The notes below the pieces were generated by a model, which was not told the origin of the DNA, did no database searches, and was given only the letters and a program-made list of their open reading frames with translations. Below are positions 32,952 to 41,638 of a stretch of 64,000 nt of DNA, one piece after another. A program made the position numbers and the translations under genes. The stretch's first letter is position 1. Each line of letters starts with the position of its first letter. Origin of the DNA: Peribacillus simplex NBRC 15720 = DSM 1321 (GTDB lineage Bacteria; Bacillota; Bacilli; Bacillales; DSM-1321); contig NZ_CP017704.1 of NCBI RefSeq assembly GCF_002243645.1, positions 3,428,001 through 3,492,000 of the forward strand. The letters are read 5' to 3'.

Positions 32952-34344
32952 TTTCGTACAATCTGATCTTATTTTGCAGAGTCTGTCTTGGGATTTCGAG
33001 TAATTTAGCTGCTTGTGATACGTTGTTTTTTGTTTGATGGATCGCTTTTTCGATCATTATCTTTTCTAATCTGGCAACAGCATCTTTTAATGGTTCAATC
33101 TGAAATTCTTCTTCACTATGTCTAATGAAATTTTTCACACGCTCTTCAATATCTTTCATTTGAAGTGTATCTTCCCATTCATCTATTTGATTGATCGCAA
33201 ATTCAACAATATGTTCCAACTCCCGTACATTCCCTGGCCAGCTGTACCTCAAGAGAAAGTCATATACCTCTTTCGATACGTTGGTAATATTTTTGTGCAG
33301 CAGCACATTATATTTAGAGATGAAAAAATCCAATAAAGGCTTAATATCATTTATCCGTTCACGTAATGGCGGAATATTGAGCGTCATTACACACAATCTG
33401 TAATATAAATCAAGCCGCATATCTTTATCCTTTACACAATCTTCAGGGCGTTTATTGGAAGCCGTGATTATTCGTACATCAACTTTTCTAATATTTCTAT
33501 CTCCTAATCTTCGAATATACCCGTCCTGCAATACTCTTAATAACTTGGACTGGAGATGAATTGGCATTGAGTTAATCTCATCCAGGAAAATGGTTCCTCC
33601 TTCCGCTATTTCAAATAAACCCGGATTATTTTCTGCCCCTGTAAAACTTCCTTTTATAGTCCCGAACAAAATACTTTCAATTAAGGCTTCCGGAATGGCA
33701 GCACAGTTTTGCGCAATGAAAGGCTTTTCTGCACGATTACTGGCATTATGCAGTGATTGAGCAAATAATTCTTTTCCTGTTCCTGTTTCACCATATATAA
33801 AGACGGGGGAGCTTCCTTTAGCGATTTTTTCAGTTAAACTCTTTAAATTCTTCATTTGTTCATTATCAGTAATAATATCTTTTAACGTATATTTTGCTCG
33901 TTCTGGCCGTATATTTTCCAGTAATCGTTTATCACCTTTAAACATTTCCGAATTTATCTCGATTGCATTATTAGGAATTGAATCTTCTTTACTTCTTTCT
34001 TTCGATAATTCAATTGCACCAATAATTTTCCCATGGGCCCTGATTGGTAAAGAAATATTTGTGGTTTCAATTTTCCGTCCCATAAAATCAACAATTTCTT
34101 GCTTGCCTTTAAAAATAGGGCGACCTGTTTTCAGTGCATTTAATAACGTACTCGATTTTTCATTTAACGTAGGAAATACAGAAAATAAGCTTTCTCCTAA
34201 TATTTCCTCTCGTTCGAGAATTTCAGAGTGAAATATAGGATTAAATTTGATTGTAAATAAGATTGTCCCTTTATTATCTATAATGGTAATGCCATCAATG
34301 TATTTCAGTTGATCTAGAATCTCATAATTATCTAATCTGCTCAT
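32935..34344 (-). CDS. Sigma-54-dependent transcriptional activator (PAS-AAA-HTH)
   Basis: The 469-residue protein has an N-terminal PAS-like sensor (10-120), a central AAA+ sigma-54 interaction domain and a C-terminal Fis-type HTH (AVARLEKIMIEKAIHQTKNN, VSQAAKLLEIPRQTLQNKI). Walker A is GETGTGKE (185-192), the sigma-contact loop is GSFTGA (232-237, a common variant of GAFTGA) and Walker B is GTIFLDE (250-256). The longer frame begins five codons earlier, but GGAGGGG sits six bases before the ATG at 34344. It resembles the AldR-type activators described for ald in the B. cereus group and probably drives ald-nhaC. Confidence 0.9.
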   Translation of the reverse strand: MSRLDNYEILDQLKYIDGITIIDNKGTILFTIKFNPIFHSEILEREEILGESLFSVFPTLNEKSSTLLNALKTGRPIFKGKQEIVDFMGRKIETTNISLPIRAHGKIIGAIELSKERSKEDSIPNNAIEINSEMFKGDKRLLENIRPERAKYTLKDIITDNEQMKNLKSLTEKIAKGSSPVFIYGETGTGKELFAQSLHNASNRAEKPFIAQNCAAIPEALIESILFGTIKGSFTGAENNPGLFEIAEGGTIFLDEINSMPIHLQSKLLRVLQDGYIRRLGDRNIRKVDVRIITASNKRPEDCVKDKDMRLDLYYRLCVMTLNIPPLRERINDIKPLLDFFISKYNVLLHKNITNVSKEVYDFLLRYSWPGNVRELEHIVEFAINQIDEWEDTLQMKDIEERVKNFIRHSEEEFQIEPLKDAVARLEKIMIEKAIHQTKNNVSQAAKLLEIPRQTLQNKIRLYEIVPKS

Positions 34345-34399
34345 TGGATTCCCCTCCATGATTTTGTAGTTGTCTGGTATTTTTTGTGATTTTCTTCTT

Positions 34400-34452
34400 C
34401 TTAGGCAGCTCTTCTTTTATGGTCCTATAGGGACAGGATAGTTCAACAAAGA
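34400..34452 (+). repeat. Dispersed repeat (partial hairpin plus right box)
   Basis: Half hairpin TTAGGCAGCTCTTCTTTTATG and right box GTCCTATAGGGACAGGATAG followed by TTCAACAAAG. It lies between divergent genes, yet keeps the + orientation. Confidence 0.7.
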
Positions 34453-34511
34453 TAAGATATAATTTGGATTAATATATAATTTTTTAATGAAAATAGAAAG
34501 GAAACATAAAT

Positions 34512-34955
34512 ATGACAGAAATGGTACCACTGACGTCGGAGAATTTGGAGCTATGTATCGAACTCTATATGAAAGTTTTTAATAGTGAACCATGGAATGA
34601 AAGATGGACATATGAAACGGCTAAAGAGAGACTTTCAGACTTATTGCATACGCCTAAATTTCTTGGCTTTTTATTTCATATTGATCACAATCCAGTTGGT
34701 TTCATTGCTGGAAATAGTAAGGTGTCTTATCAAGGTTTAACTTATTATTTGGCAGAACTTTGTGTGAATAATGAAATGCAAGGTAAAGGGCATGGCTCAA
34801 AAGTGCTTCATTCTTTAGAAGATGAACTAATGAAGAGAGAGATTAAAAGTCTATATTTATTAACTGCTAATGACGGGCTTGCAGAAGCATTTTATCTAAA
34901 AAATTATTATGTTGTAAATGAAGATAGGGTGGTTATGAAGAAAAATTTATGTTGA
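34512..34955 (+). CDS. GNAT family N-acetyltransferase
   Basis: The 147-residue protein resembles aminoglycoside 6'-N-acetyltransferase-like GNAT proteins. It has ELYMKVFNSEPWNERWTYETA at the N-terminus, LAELCVNNEMQGKGHGSKVL as acetyl-CoA motif A and a C-terminal LLTANDGLAEAFYLKNYY. The FNSEPWNE segment is typical of this subgroup. Real substrates are unknown. AGAAAGGA precedes the ATG. Confidence 0.85.
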   Translation: MTEMVPLTSENLELCIELYMKVFNSEPWNERWTYETAKERLSDLLHTPKFLGFLFHIDHNPVGFIAGNSKVSYQGLTYYLAELCVNNEMQGKGHGSKVLHSLEDELMKREIKSLYLLTANDGLAEAFYLKNYYVVNEDRVVMKKNLC

Positions 34956-34982
34956 AAAATAGTCATGGGATGTGATGGAACA

Positions 34983-35513
34983 ATGTCGAAATCTGTAAAA
35001 TTGTATCAATTAAGCCGAAAAGTACATAAGTGGACTGGACTAATTTTATCCGTTTTTTTTATGTTCATCGCAGTCACAGGCCTCGTGCTTGTTTATATGA
35101 TACCACTCGGAGTGGCTGATGAGTTAAGGACGGGGAAAGAGGCGAGTCCAGATCAAGCGATTCCTATGGAGAAGGTCGTGTCCATTGCTACGTCTCAGGA
35201 TCTTCCAGGTGCGGACTCGGTTGAAGATATATTTAGAATTGAATATAGACCAAGTGCAAATGTGTACCAGGTGCGCTTTAATAACGGTCAAGGTGTTCAA
35301 ATAGATGTGAGTACGGGAAAAGTGTTATCCACAAATCCAGATTACTCGACTTTCCTCATTACTTTGCATGATGGATCGTTCTTTGGCGATTGGTATAGAT
35401 ACACTATCCTCACAATGACCGGTTTATCCTTAATACTGCTGTCATTTTCAGGGTATTACATGTTCGGGTATCCTCTCTATAAGCGTCTAATGGCGAAAAA
35501 AAAGCAATCTTAA
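34983..35513 (+). CDS. PepSY-associated transmembrane protein
   Basis: The protein has an N-terminal basic stretch with His (LYQLSRKVHKWTGLILSVFF), a membrane helix, an extracellular domain of about 100 residues with a PepSY-like fold (EKVVSIATSQDLPG...VYQVRFNNGQGVQIDVSTGK) and a second helix (YTILTMTGLSLILLSFSGYYMF). The conserved HKWTG and LHDGSFFGDWYR motifs fit the PepSY_TM family, linked to iron uptake or redox proteins. The longer frame begins at 34965; neither ATG has a strong site, and I prefer 34983 because of a GATGGA element. Confidence 0.75.
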   Translation: MSKSVKLYQLSRKVHKWTGLILSVFFMFIAVTGLVLVYMIPLGVADELRTGKEASPDQAIPMEKVVSIATSQDLPGADSVEDIFRIEYRPSANVYQVRFNNGQGVQIDVSTGKVLSTNPDYSTFLITLHDGSFFGDWYRYTILTMTGLSLILLSFSGYYMFGYPLYKRLMAKKKQS

Positions 35514-35527
35514 TATGAGGTGGTAAT

Positions 35528-35950
35528 GTGTCTATAAAAGGTTTGAATCACTTTTTATTTTCCGTTTCTAACTTAGAGAGTTCCATTGAATTTTATCAAA
35601 ATGTTTTTGATGCAAAATTGTTGGTTAAGGGGAGAAACACAGCCTATTTTGATTTGAATGGAATATGGATTGCCTTGAATGTAGAAAAAGATATTCCCCG
35701 TAATGAAATAAGCCAATCATACACACATATAGCTTTTTCCATAGAAGAAGCTGACTTTATGAACATGTACGAGAAACTAATGGAATTGAATGTAAACATC
35801 TTGTCAGGTCGTCCAAGAGATGAAAAAGATAAGAAGTCCATTTATTTCACTGATCCAGATGGTCATAAGTTTGAGTTTCATACAGGTTCTTTAAAAGATA
35901 GAATGGATTACTACAAACAAGAAAAAACACATATGGAGTTTTTCGACTGA
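35528..35950 (+). CDS. fosB: Metallothiol transferase FosB (fosfomycin resistance)
   Basis: The 140-residue enzyme opens the epoxide of fosfomycin by adding bacillithiol, in the cytoplasm, with a divalent metal. Similarity to Bacillus FosB is high throughout. Metal ligands are His8 (LNHFLFS), His67 (SYTHIAF) and Glu116 (HKFEFHTG). The [16 protein letters not shown] and [11 protein letters not shown] motifs are intact. The GTG start has GAGGTGG eight bases upstream. It starts 14 bases after the PepSY gene and precedes a racemase gene by 37 bases, so co-transcription is possible. Confidence 0.95.
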   Translation: MSIKGLNHFLFSVSNLESSIEFYQNVFDAKLLVKGRNTAYFDLNGIWIALNVEKDIPRNEISQSYTHIAFSIEEADFMNMYEKLMELNVNILSGRPRDEKDKKSIYFTDPDGHKFEFHTGSLKDRMDYYKQEKTHMEFFD

Positions 35951-35987
35951 TAAGTAAGCTATTTTCAAAGGAAAAGGGGGAACATTC

Positions 35988-36689
35988 ATGAAAACTATCG
36001 GCCTTATTGGCGGAATGAGTTGGGAGTCATCGTTAGAATATTATCGAATCATCAACGAAGAAGTAAAAACCAAATTGGGAGGATTGCATTCAGCCAAGTG
36101 CATTTTATATAGCGTCGATTTTGAAGAAATCGAACGCTACCAAGCTGACGGAGATTGGGAAAGCTCTGGTGAATTATTAGGCGATGTAGCTCTGTCTTTG
36201 GAAAAGGCAGGTGCCGAAATGATTGTAATTTGTACAAATACGATGCATAAAGTGGTCGGGTATATTGAAGAAAAAGTCAGTTTACCGATTTTACACATTG
36301 CTGATTCAACAGCTAAACAAATTCAAAAGTCCAAAATCAGTACGGTTGGTTTACTTGGCACTAAATATACGATGGAGCAAGACTTTTATAAAACACGAAT
36401 TGAGTCCAATGGAATCAAGGTTTTAATACCAAATGATCAGGATAGAAAAGTCATCAATAAAGTAATTTATGAAGAATTATGTTTAGGGGAAATTCAAGAA
36501 TCATCGAGGGATTATTACAAAAAGGTTATCAAGGGGTTAGTTGATGATGGAGCGGAAGGAATAATATTAGGCTGCACCGAAATTGGATTACTAGTTAAAC
36601 CAGAGGATTCAGAAGTGCCATTATTTGATACAGCTGTAATCCATGCCATTGAAGCTGTTAATATGGCATTAGAAAAATCATTGGATTAG
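35988..36689 (+). CDS. Aspartate/glutamate racemase family protein
   Basis: The 233-residue protein belongs to the aspartate/glutamate/hydantoin racemase superfamily and resembles RacD/YgeA. Such enzymes interconvert L- and D-amino acids by a two-cysteine mechanism. Both cysteines are present, Cys82 in VICTNTMHK and Cys196 in ILGCTEIGLL, as is the N-terminal IGLIGGMSWESSLEYYR loop. A broad-spectrum racemase is the likeliest role; the exact amino acid cannot be told. AAAGGGGG precedes the ATG. A repeat copy starts ten bases past the stop. Confidence 0.9.
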   Translation: MKTIGLIGGMSWESSLEYYRIINEEVKTKLGGLHSAKCILYSVDFEEIERYQADGDWESSGELLGDVALSLEKAGAEMIVICTNTMHKVVGYIEEKVSLPILHIADSTAKQIQKSKISTVGLLGTKYTMEQDFYKTRIESNGIKVLIPNDQDRKVINKVIYEELCLGEIQESSRDYYKKVIKGLVDDGAEGIILGCTEIGLLVKPEDSEVPLFDTAVIHAIEAVNMALEKSLD

Positions 36690-36698
36690 ACATTGTGC

Positions 36699-36768
36699 GT
36701 AAATAAAAGGGGTTGCTGCGGCAGCCTTTTTTTGTGGAGATGGAGGGGCAGGATAGTTTAATAAAGAA
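36699..36768 (+). repeat. Dispersed repeat (hairpin plus right box)
   Basis: A left-box trace (GTGCGTAAATAA), hairpin GGTTGCTGCGGCAGCC with T7, and right box GAGATGGAGGGGCAGGATAG followed by TTTAATAAAG. Confidence 0.8.
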
Positions 36769-36924
36769 AATAAAAATAAATCCCTCTATAAAATTTTCGC
36801 TGTATTCACTGAAGAGGGAAATGGAAAAGATTTTGATTTGGGCGGCTGGTTGAAAAAAATGAATAAACAATCATATAAGGTCAATTCTATATACAAGAAT
36901 GATAAAAAGGAGATTACAAAGTGA
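36757..36924 (+). pseudogene. N-terminally truncated ORF joined to a repeat
   Basis: A 55-codon frame opens inside the right end of the repeat and has no start codon for its first 28 codons. It encodes a plausible soluble peptide (YKIFAVFTEEGNGKDFDLGG, LKKMNKQSYKVNSIYKNDKK). Its TGA stop overlaps the GTG start of the next gene. The repeat appears to have replaced the gene's 5' end. The family is unknown. Confidence 0.4.
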
Positions 36925-37148
36925 AGCCATATGAAATAAAAAATATGATTATTGATGACGAGTTTGATGGTGAAGAATCGGTTACAGCTGATTTTACTCA
37001 CAATTATAAAGAATATAGCATTACTTTAAAAAAAGCAGATCTTGAAATAATTAATACATGGGTTTTGGAGGATGGTTCATCTCTTCCAGCAAATTTATCA
37101 GGTACTATCATTGAATCAATAAGGGAGGATATTAAAAAGAGAATCTAG
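36921..37148 (+). CDS. Small acidic protein, function unknown
   Basis: The 75-residue acidic product (KPYEIKNMIIDDEFDGEESV, EYSITLKKADLEIINTWVLE) has no membrane segment. The GTG start has an AAAGGAG site nine bases upstream, located within the preceding truncated ORF, whose stop codon overlaps the start. No family is recognised. After it, up to 37410, only an unsupported 61-codon frame is present. Confidence 0.6.
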   Translation: MKPYEIKNMIIDDEFDGEESVTADFTHNYKEYSITLKKADLEIINTWVLEDGSSLPANLSGTIIESIREDIKKRI

Positions 37149-37410
37149 TCATTTTGATATTGAGTAAATTGATTTATTTAAGAAAAAATCAATTAGTCGA
37201 TGAGGTGATAGAGCCCCAGATAGATAAAAGGTATTTCAAAAAATATGGCTTGGCAATTCAAAATGTGCAGACCAGTATATAAGAAGTTTGGTTATAAATG
37301 GGGTACTATAAGCGAAACTGTAAGTGAAGGAAGTAGTATCGGATTCTCGAAATATATAAAAAGTAATTGCATGGAGACAACGTTGGTCAATTTGTTGCCA
37401 TGTTTACCAA

Positions 37411-37447
37411 AAGAGTCGTTTTTCTTATGAGAAAACGATTCTTTTTA
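37411..37447 (+). terminator. Rho-independent terminator
   Basis: AAGAGTCGTTTTTC pairs with GAAAACGATTCTT across a short loop and is followed by TTTTTATTT. No convincing gene directly precedes it. Confidence 0.65.
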
Positions 37448-37473
37448 TTTAGTATGTGAAAAAATGTACGTAA

Positions 37474-37550
37474 ACAATCGGGTGCGTTAGCTGAAGATCA
37501 GAGCTGTCTTTAAGGCAGCTTATTCTTTATGGAACTATTTGGGCAGTGAA
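37474..37550 (+). repeat. Dispersed repeat (left box and hairpin intact)
   Basis: Left box CAATCGGGTGCGTTAGCTG, hairpin AGAGCTGTCTTTAAGGCAGC with TTATTC, and a truncated right box GGAACTATTTGGGCAG. It lies between convergent units in + orientation. Confidence 0.8.
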
Positions 37551-37599
37551 GAGCTAAAAAGTATTAACTTCTCCACTTGCTACTATTATAGAAAAACGA

Positions 37600-37632
37600 T
37601 ACAAAAAATTGTCACCAGGAATATCTGGTGAC
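37600..37632 (-). terminator. Terminator of the monooxygenase operon
   Basis: GTCACCAG pairs with CTGGTGAC around a six-base loop and is followed on the - strand by AATTTTTTG, 31 bases past the nitronate monooxygenase stop. Confidence 0.8.
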
Positions 37633-37662
37633 CTTATAGTACGAATGGCAACATTAGATTTA

Positions 37663-38763
37663 TTAAAGAGCAGTGAGCTGCTGCCTCAACAAATGTAAAT
37701 TTATATTAGCTTCAGACATAATATCTTTCATTAACCTTTCAACGGTTTGACTCTTGGCTAATCTTGGACTTTGTCCAGACCAGAGTGACATGAAATCTTG
37801 ATTATTTTGTCCACTGCACGTTTTTCTAATTACTTGAGTTAATAGGTTTTGAACAGGAAAATCTGGTACAAGCAATTCATGCTCCAGCATATCTGCAATA
37901 AATTTGTTTTTAATACCTCTTGCCCATTTACCAGAAAAGGCACGAGTAAAGGTTGTCTGGTCTTCATCAGCATTCAAAATGGCTTCTTTATGTACCTTAT
38001 GTGCCCCACTTTCTATACAAGTCAAGAAAGCTGTACCCATTTGTACACCTTGTGCTCCTAAGAAGAGTGAAGCCATTAATCCTCTTCCATCCATAATTCC
38101 TCCTGCAGCAATAACAGGTATGCTTACATTGTCAACAGCCTGCGGAATAAGTGACATTAAACCTACTAGGCTCTCCTGATGACCATCAATAAAGTTCCCG
38201 CGATGCCCGCCAGCTTCACTGCCTTGCATAACAACCATATCCATTCCCGCTTTTTCATTTTCAACGGCTTCCCTTACCGTTGTAGCTGTTCCTATAAGAG
38301 TGATGTTATGCTGTTTTAATTCATCCATCACTTCCTTAGGAGGAATACCAAATGTAAAGGAACAAATAGATACATTCTCTTCAATGACAACCTTAACTTG
38401 TTCAATGAAGCTTTCATAAATTTTTTTATACTCAGGAATGTCCATGCTGTCTGTTTGTTCTAAATTTAATTGCTTACGAATGGTGTGTAAAAGCTGGTTA
38501 GCTGATTGGACTGCGTCAGGCGTTACGTTAAATTCGTTTGGCACGAATAGATTGATGCCAAAAGGGTTTGAAGTTAACTGCTTGATTTCTCTAATCTGCT
38601 CTCTTATTTGTATTGGTGTCTGATAGCCTGCTCCGATCATTCCAAGTCCCCCAGCATTGGATACCTCGGCTACTAAATTCGAAGTGGTGATCCCGCCAGC
38701 CATAGGAGCTTGTATAATAGGATTCTTAATCTTCAAATGCTTCATCATTCCATTATTTAACAT
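37663..38763 (-). CDS. Nitronate monooxygenase (2-nitropropane dioxygenase family)
   Basis: The 366-residue flavoenzyme is of the NMO class, using FMN and oxygen to detoxify alkyl nitronates such as propionate 3-nitronate. Seen marks are the N-terminal IIQAPMAGGITTSNLVAEVSNAGGLGMIG, the FMN-phosphate loop GSEAGGHRG and IPVIAAGGIMDGRGLMASLFLGAQGVQMGTAF. AGGGGAG precedes the ATG. It is the third gene of a tautomerase-MFS-NMO operon opposite a LysR gene; related proteins are also enoyl reductases, so the call is at family level. Confidence 0.88.
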   Translation of the reverse strand: MLNNGMMKHLKIKNPIIQAPMAGGITTSNLVAEVSNAGGLGMIGAGYQTPIQIREQIREIKQLTSNPFGINLFVPNEFNVTPDAVQSANQLLHTIRKQLNLEQTDSMDIPEYKKIYESFIEQVKVVIEENVSICSFTFGIPPKEVMDELKQHNITLIGTATTVREAVENEKAGMDMVVMQGSEAGGHRGNFIDGHQESLVGLMSLIPQAVDNVSIPVIAAGGIMDGRGLMASLFLGAQGVQMGTAFLTCIESGAHKVHKEAILNADEDQTTFTRAFSGKWARGIKNKFIADMLEHELLVPDFPVQNLLTQVIRKTCSGQNNQDFMSLWSGQSPRLAKSQTVERLMKDIMSEANINLHLLRQQLTAL

Positions 38764-38797
38764 CAGCGACTCCCCTAATTTTGTATTTTAATCCCAA

Positions 38798-40000
38798 TTA
38801 ATTCTCTTCTGTTTTTTTTATATTGGATGGATGAACGTTAGGGTTGATCTCGAAATGAATCCCACTTGAAAGCAAAATTGCCCCAAAGAAGACAACACTT
38901 GCTGCGCCAATAAAAGCAGCATTAAAATCATGTGTGAGTGATGATAAAACTCCAGCAAGGGTTGGTCCTATCAACTGTCCAATAGCATAAATAGCGGTCA
39001 AAATGCCAATAGTCCGACTGCTATCAGATGGATTCATTTCCCGTCCCAATGTTGTAGCAAGGGTGGTGATACCCATAAACGTGGCTCCAAATAATAAAGC
39101 ACTTATGACAAAACTAGTTTTTGACATCCAAAAGGCTGGCATCGCAATACCCAAGGATTGCAGAGCCATTGCAAGCACTAAAGATTTAATGAATCCCCAT
39201 TTTTTAGCTAGTAAAGACCAGATGAGACACGATGGAATCGCAGCCAATCCCACCATCATCCAAACTAAGGTAGCACCATCATGAAAGTATGTGGTCTTTT
39301 CAGCGATGGATACGATAAACGTTCCGGTAACAATGTAACCCAATCCTTCTAAACCATACGCAATAATCAACCATATAAGCCATTTAGCGGGGGGCACCTT
39401 TACAATCATAGCTTGTTTACTTTTCTTCTCGACAACGTTAGGGGTTTCATCGAGCCAGATCCATACAAAGATCGCAAGAATTCCACTTACAACAGCTAAT
39501 CCTATCCATGTTCCTTCCCACCGAAATAAATGGTTTAAACTCGGAATCATTAGACTGGATAAAAAGATTCCCAAACCTACTCCCCCATAAAAAATCCCCG
39601 ACCAACTGGTTTTTCTTATAGTTGCAAGTTTATCTAACACGATACCGGAGGCTAAGACCAACACAAACGCACTGGCAAACCCTGATAGAAAGCGAAGTCC
39701 ATTCCAAAGTAAATGAGAGTATGAGAGACCCATTAGGGCAGTGGTTAAGATACTGATGATTAGACTTATTCTTAACAAAATGGTTCTATACTTCTTAAAA
39801 GGAATGGCACCTGCTAAAATTGCTCCAAGCAAATATCCTGCGTAATTACTGGATGCTATATAACCAGCAACTGTATTTGATAAAGAAAGTTCTTTTTGCA
39901 TAAGGGGAAGGATGGGAGTATATGCAAATCTTCCAATCCCCATAGCAATGATTAAAGAAAATATTCCCCCTATTAAAAAAAGATAAGTTTGATTCTTCAA
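38798..40000 (-). CDS. YbfB/YjiJ-type MFS transporter
   Basis: The 400-residue protein is a 12-helix major facilitator of the YbfB/YjiJ family, probably a proton-coupled exporter or sugar/organic-acid carrier. Typical parts are the first helix with IAMGIGRFAYTPILPLM, the NYAGYLLGAILAG segment in helix 2 and IGPTLAGVLSS near helix 11. The longest frame begins 12 codons earlier, but GGAGGAG lies six bases before the TTG at 40000. The gap to the next gene is 34 bases. The substrate is unknown. Confidence 0.88.
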   Translation of the reverse strand: MKNQTYLFLIGGIFSLIIAMGIGRFAYTPILPLMQKELSLSNTVAGYIASSNYAGYLLGAILAGAIPFKKYRTILLRISLIISILTTALMGLSYSHLLWNGLRFLSGFASAFVLVLASGIVLDKLATIRKTSWSGIFYGGVGLGIFLSSLMIPSLNHLFRWEGTWIGLAVVSGILAIFVWIWLDETPNVVEKKSKQAMIVKVPPAKWLIWLIIAYGLEGLGYIVTGTFIVSIAEKTTYFHDGATLVWMMVGLAAIPSCLIWSLLAKKWGFIKSLVLAMALQSLGIAMPAFWMSKTSFVISALLFGATFMGITTLATTLGREMNPSDSSRTIGILTAIYAIGQLIGPTLAGVLSSLTHDFNAAFIGAASVVFFGAILLSSGIHFEINPNVHPSNIKKTEEN

Positions 40001-40046
40001 AGATTCTCCTCCAATGAAATTGTATACGTTAAGCATACCTTTATAG

Positions 40047-40436
40047 CTATAATGAACCTGTTAGAAACTGTGCTTCCCCTCGTCCAAAACTCCAGTCAGC
40101 ATCGCTGTTTTCTGTTATAGAAACCATCAAGTCCTGTGGAGAAATCCCACAGTCCGATTCAAGTTTATGAGCAAGAAGTGAGTATAAGGTTTCTTTCTGT
40201 TTTTCAGTTCTTTTTTTACTTACTATACTAATGATCACTAGGTCTCTGCTTCTTTTAAACCCCAGTCCGGTATCCTCGATTATTAGCTCATGTGGCGGGT
40301 GCTGATGAACTATTTGATAACGATCACTTTCAGGTACTTGGAAAGCTTCCACCATCGCATGGTGAGCCGAATCCAATAATTTTTTTAACGTTTCTTCGCT
40401 TCTTCCTTCTACCAAATCAAAACGTAATAATGGCAT
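40047..40436 (-). CDS. Tautomerase family protein
   Basis: The 129-residue protein starts Met-Pro-Leu-Leu-Arg, leaving the catalytic N-terminal proline of the tautomerase (4-oxalocrotonate tautomerase / MSAD-like) superfamily after Met removal. The length is that of fused two-module members, with [19 protein letters not shown] and [19 protein letters not shown]. Such enzymes isomerise keto-enol acids. AGGGGAG precedes the ATG. It is the first gene of the three-gene operon driven from the divergent LysR region. Confidence 0.85.
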   Translation of the reverse strand: MPLLRFDLVEGRSEETLKKLLDSAHHAMVEAFQVPESDRYQIVHQHPPHELIIEDTGLGFKRSRDLVIISIVSKKRTEKQKETLYSLLAHKLESDCGISPQDLMVSITENSDADWSFGRGEAQFLTGSL

Positions 40437-40494
40437 TTTGTGTATCTCCCCTCAAAATAAAATGGTTTTAGAGTGTCCAATTGAAATGTAGGAT

Positions 40495-40531
40495 ATTATA
40501 AGCATATCTTTTCTTTGCTATATGGTATAAT
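40495..40531. promoter_or_regulatory. Divergent overlapping promoters and LysR-type inverted repeat
   Basis: TATAAT occurs on the - strand at 40500-40495 and on the + strand at 40526-40531, so the two -10 elements lie 25 bases apart facing outwards. They form the ends of an imperfect inverted repeat, ATTATAAGCATAT / ATATGGTATAAT, a plausible LysR binding site controlling both directions. Confidence 0.55.
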
Positions 40532-40600
40532 ACTTAAAATTTATATTTGGTATCACTTTTAATGATGGCTAAAAGATAAATCAACCAAGGAGAGATTATT

Positions 40601-41491
40601 TTGGATTTGCATTCATTAAAAATTTTCCAGAGTGTTGCTAAGATGGGGAGCATTTCTCAAGCAGCAAGGGAACTTCAATATGCACAGTCAAATATCACGA
40701 TGAAAATACAGCAGTTGGAATCGGATCTTCAAACAACTCTTTTTTATAGACATAATCGCGGCACTGCATTAACTGACAAAGGAAGCATGTTGCTAACATA
40801 TACAGAAAAAATATTCGACCTCATAGAAGAAACCAAAAATATGATGAATGATGATCAAACACCTAGAGGTCCGTTAAATATTGGTTCAATGGAAACAACC
40901 GCAGCAGTTCGCTTACCAGTCTTGTTTTCAAAGTATCATAAAGGTTTTCCGGAGGTAGATTTAACTTTAAAAACAGGCTCTACTGAACAAAATATTCAAG
41001 CAGTCCTTCAGAATGAATTGGACGGAGCTTTTGTGGCTGGACCCATTAATCACCCCGATCTCATTCAGAAAGAAGTATTCGAAGAGGAACTAATTCTCAT
41101 TACAGATACAGTTCATCCTCCTATATCTTCTATCGAAGATATTCAAACAAGGACGCTGCTTGTCTTTCATGCAGGATGTGCTTATCGGGAAAAGTTTGAA
41201 CTATGGTTAAAACAAGAGAAGATAATACCAAATAAGATAATGGAATTTGGCACTTTAGATGGGATCATCGGTTGTGTCGCAGCTGGTCTAGGTATAAGTA
41301 TGCTTCCACAAAGTGTTATTGCAAAGCATGAACAAGACGGCCTTAGACAACATTCAATTCCGAATCAAAACGGAAAAGTCAAAACAGTATTCATTTATCG
41401 AAAAGGTAAGTATGCACCTGCGTCTTTAATGAAATTTATCAATATGTTAAGTGATGAGGAGGAATTGTTAGATAATGAAAGGTTAATTTAA
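40601..41491 (+). CDS. LysR family transcriptional regulator
   Basis: The 296-residue protein has the LysR winged HTH (DLHSLKIFQSVAKMGSISQAARELQYAQSNITMKIQQLE) and an effector domain of periplasmic-binding type (91-290). The TTG start has AAGGAGAG ten bases upstream. It is divergent from the tautomerase-MFS-NMO operon and most likely controls it, with the inverted repeat between them as the site. The effector is unknown. A repeat copy starts 12 bases past the stop. Confidence 0.9.
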   Translation: MDLHSLKIFQSVAKMGSISQAARELQYAQSNITMKIQQLESDLQTTLFYRHNRGTALTDKGSMLLTYTEKIFDLIEETKNMMNDDQTPRGPLNIGSMETTAAVRLPVLFSKYHKGFPEVDLTLKTGSTEQNIQAVLQNELDGAFVAGPINHPDLIQKEVFEEELILITDTVHPPISSIEDIQTRTLLVFHAGCAYREKFELWLKQEKIIPNKIMEFGTLDGIIGCVAAGLGISMLPQSVIAKHEQDGLRQHSIPNQNGKVKTVFIYRKGKYAPASLMKFINMLSDEEELLDNERLI

Positions 41492-41502
41492 GCGGGGGTT
41501 AT

Positions 41503-41588
41503 ATTAACAGGTCCATTACTTCAATAACAGGGGTTGCTGCGGCAGCCTTTTTTTTGTGGAGTAAAAGGGGCAGGTTAGTTTAATGAAA
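41503..41588 (+). repeat. Dispersed box-hairpin-box repeat (full copy)
   Basis: Left box TATTAACAGGTCCATTACTTC, hairpin GGTTGCTGCGGCAGCC with T8, and right box GGAGTAAAAGGGGCAGGTTAG followed by TTTAATGAAA. Confidence 0.85.
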
Positions 41589-41638
41589 ATAATCATGAAT
41601 AGTAAAACAACAACTGAATAACTAAATTGGTATTTTTG

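Noticed and set aside
37245..37430. A 61-codon + strand frame before a terminator
   Set aside because: It has no good ribosome binding site and no recognisable domain; it may be a remnant, but support is too thin for a gene.
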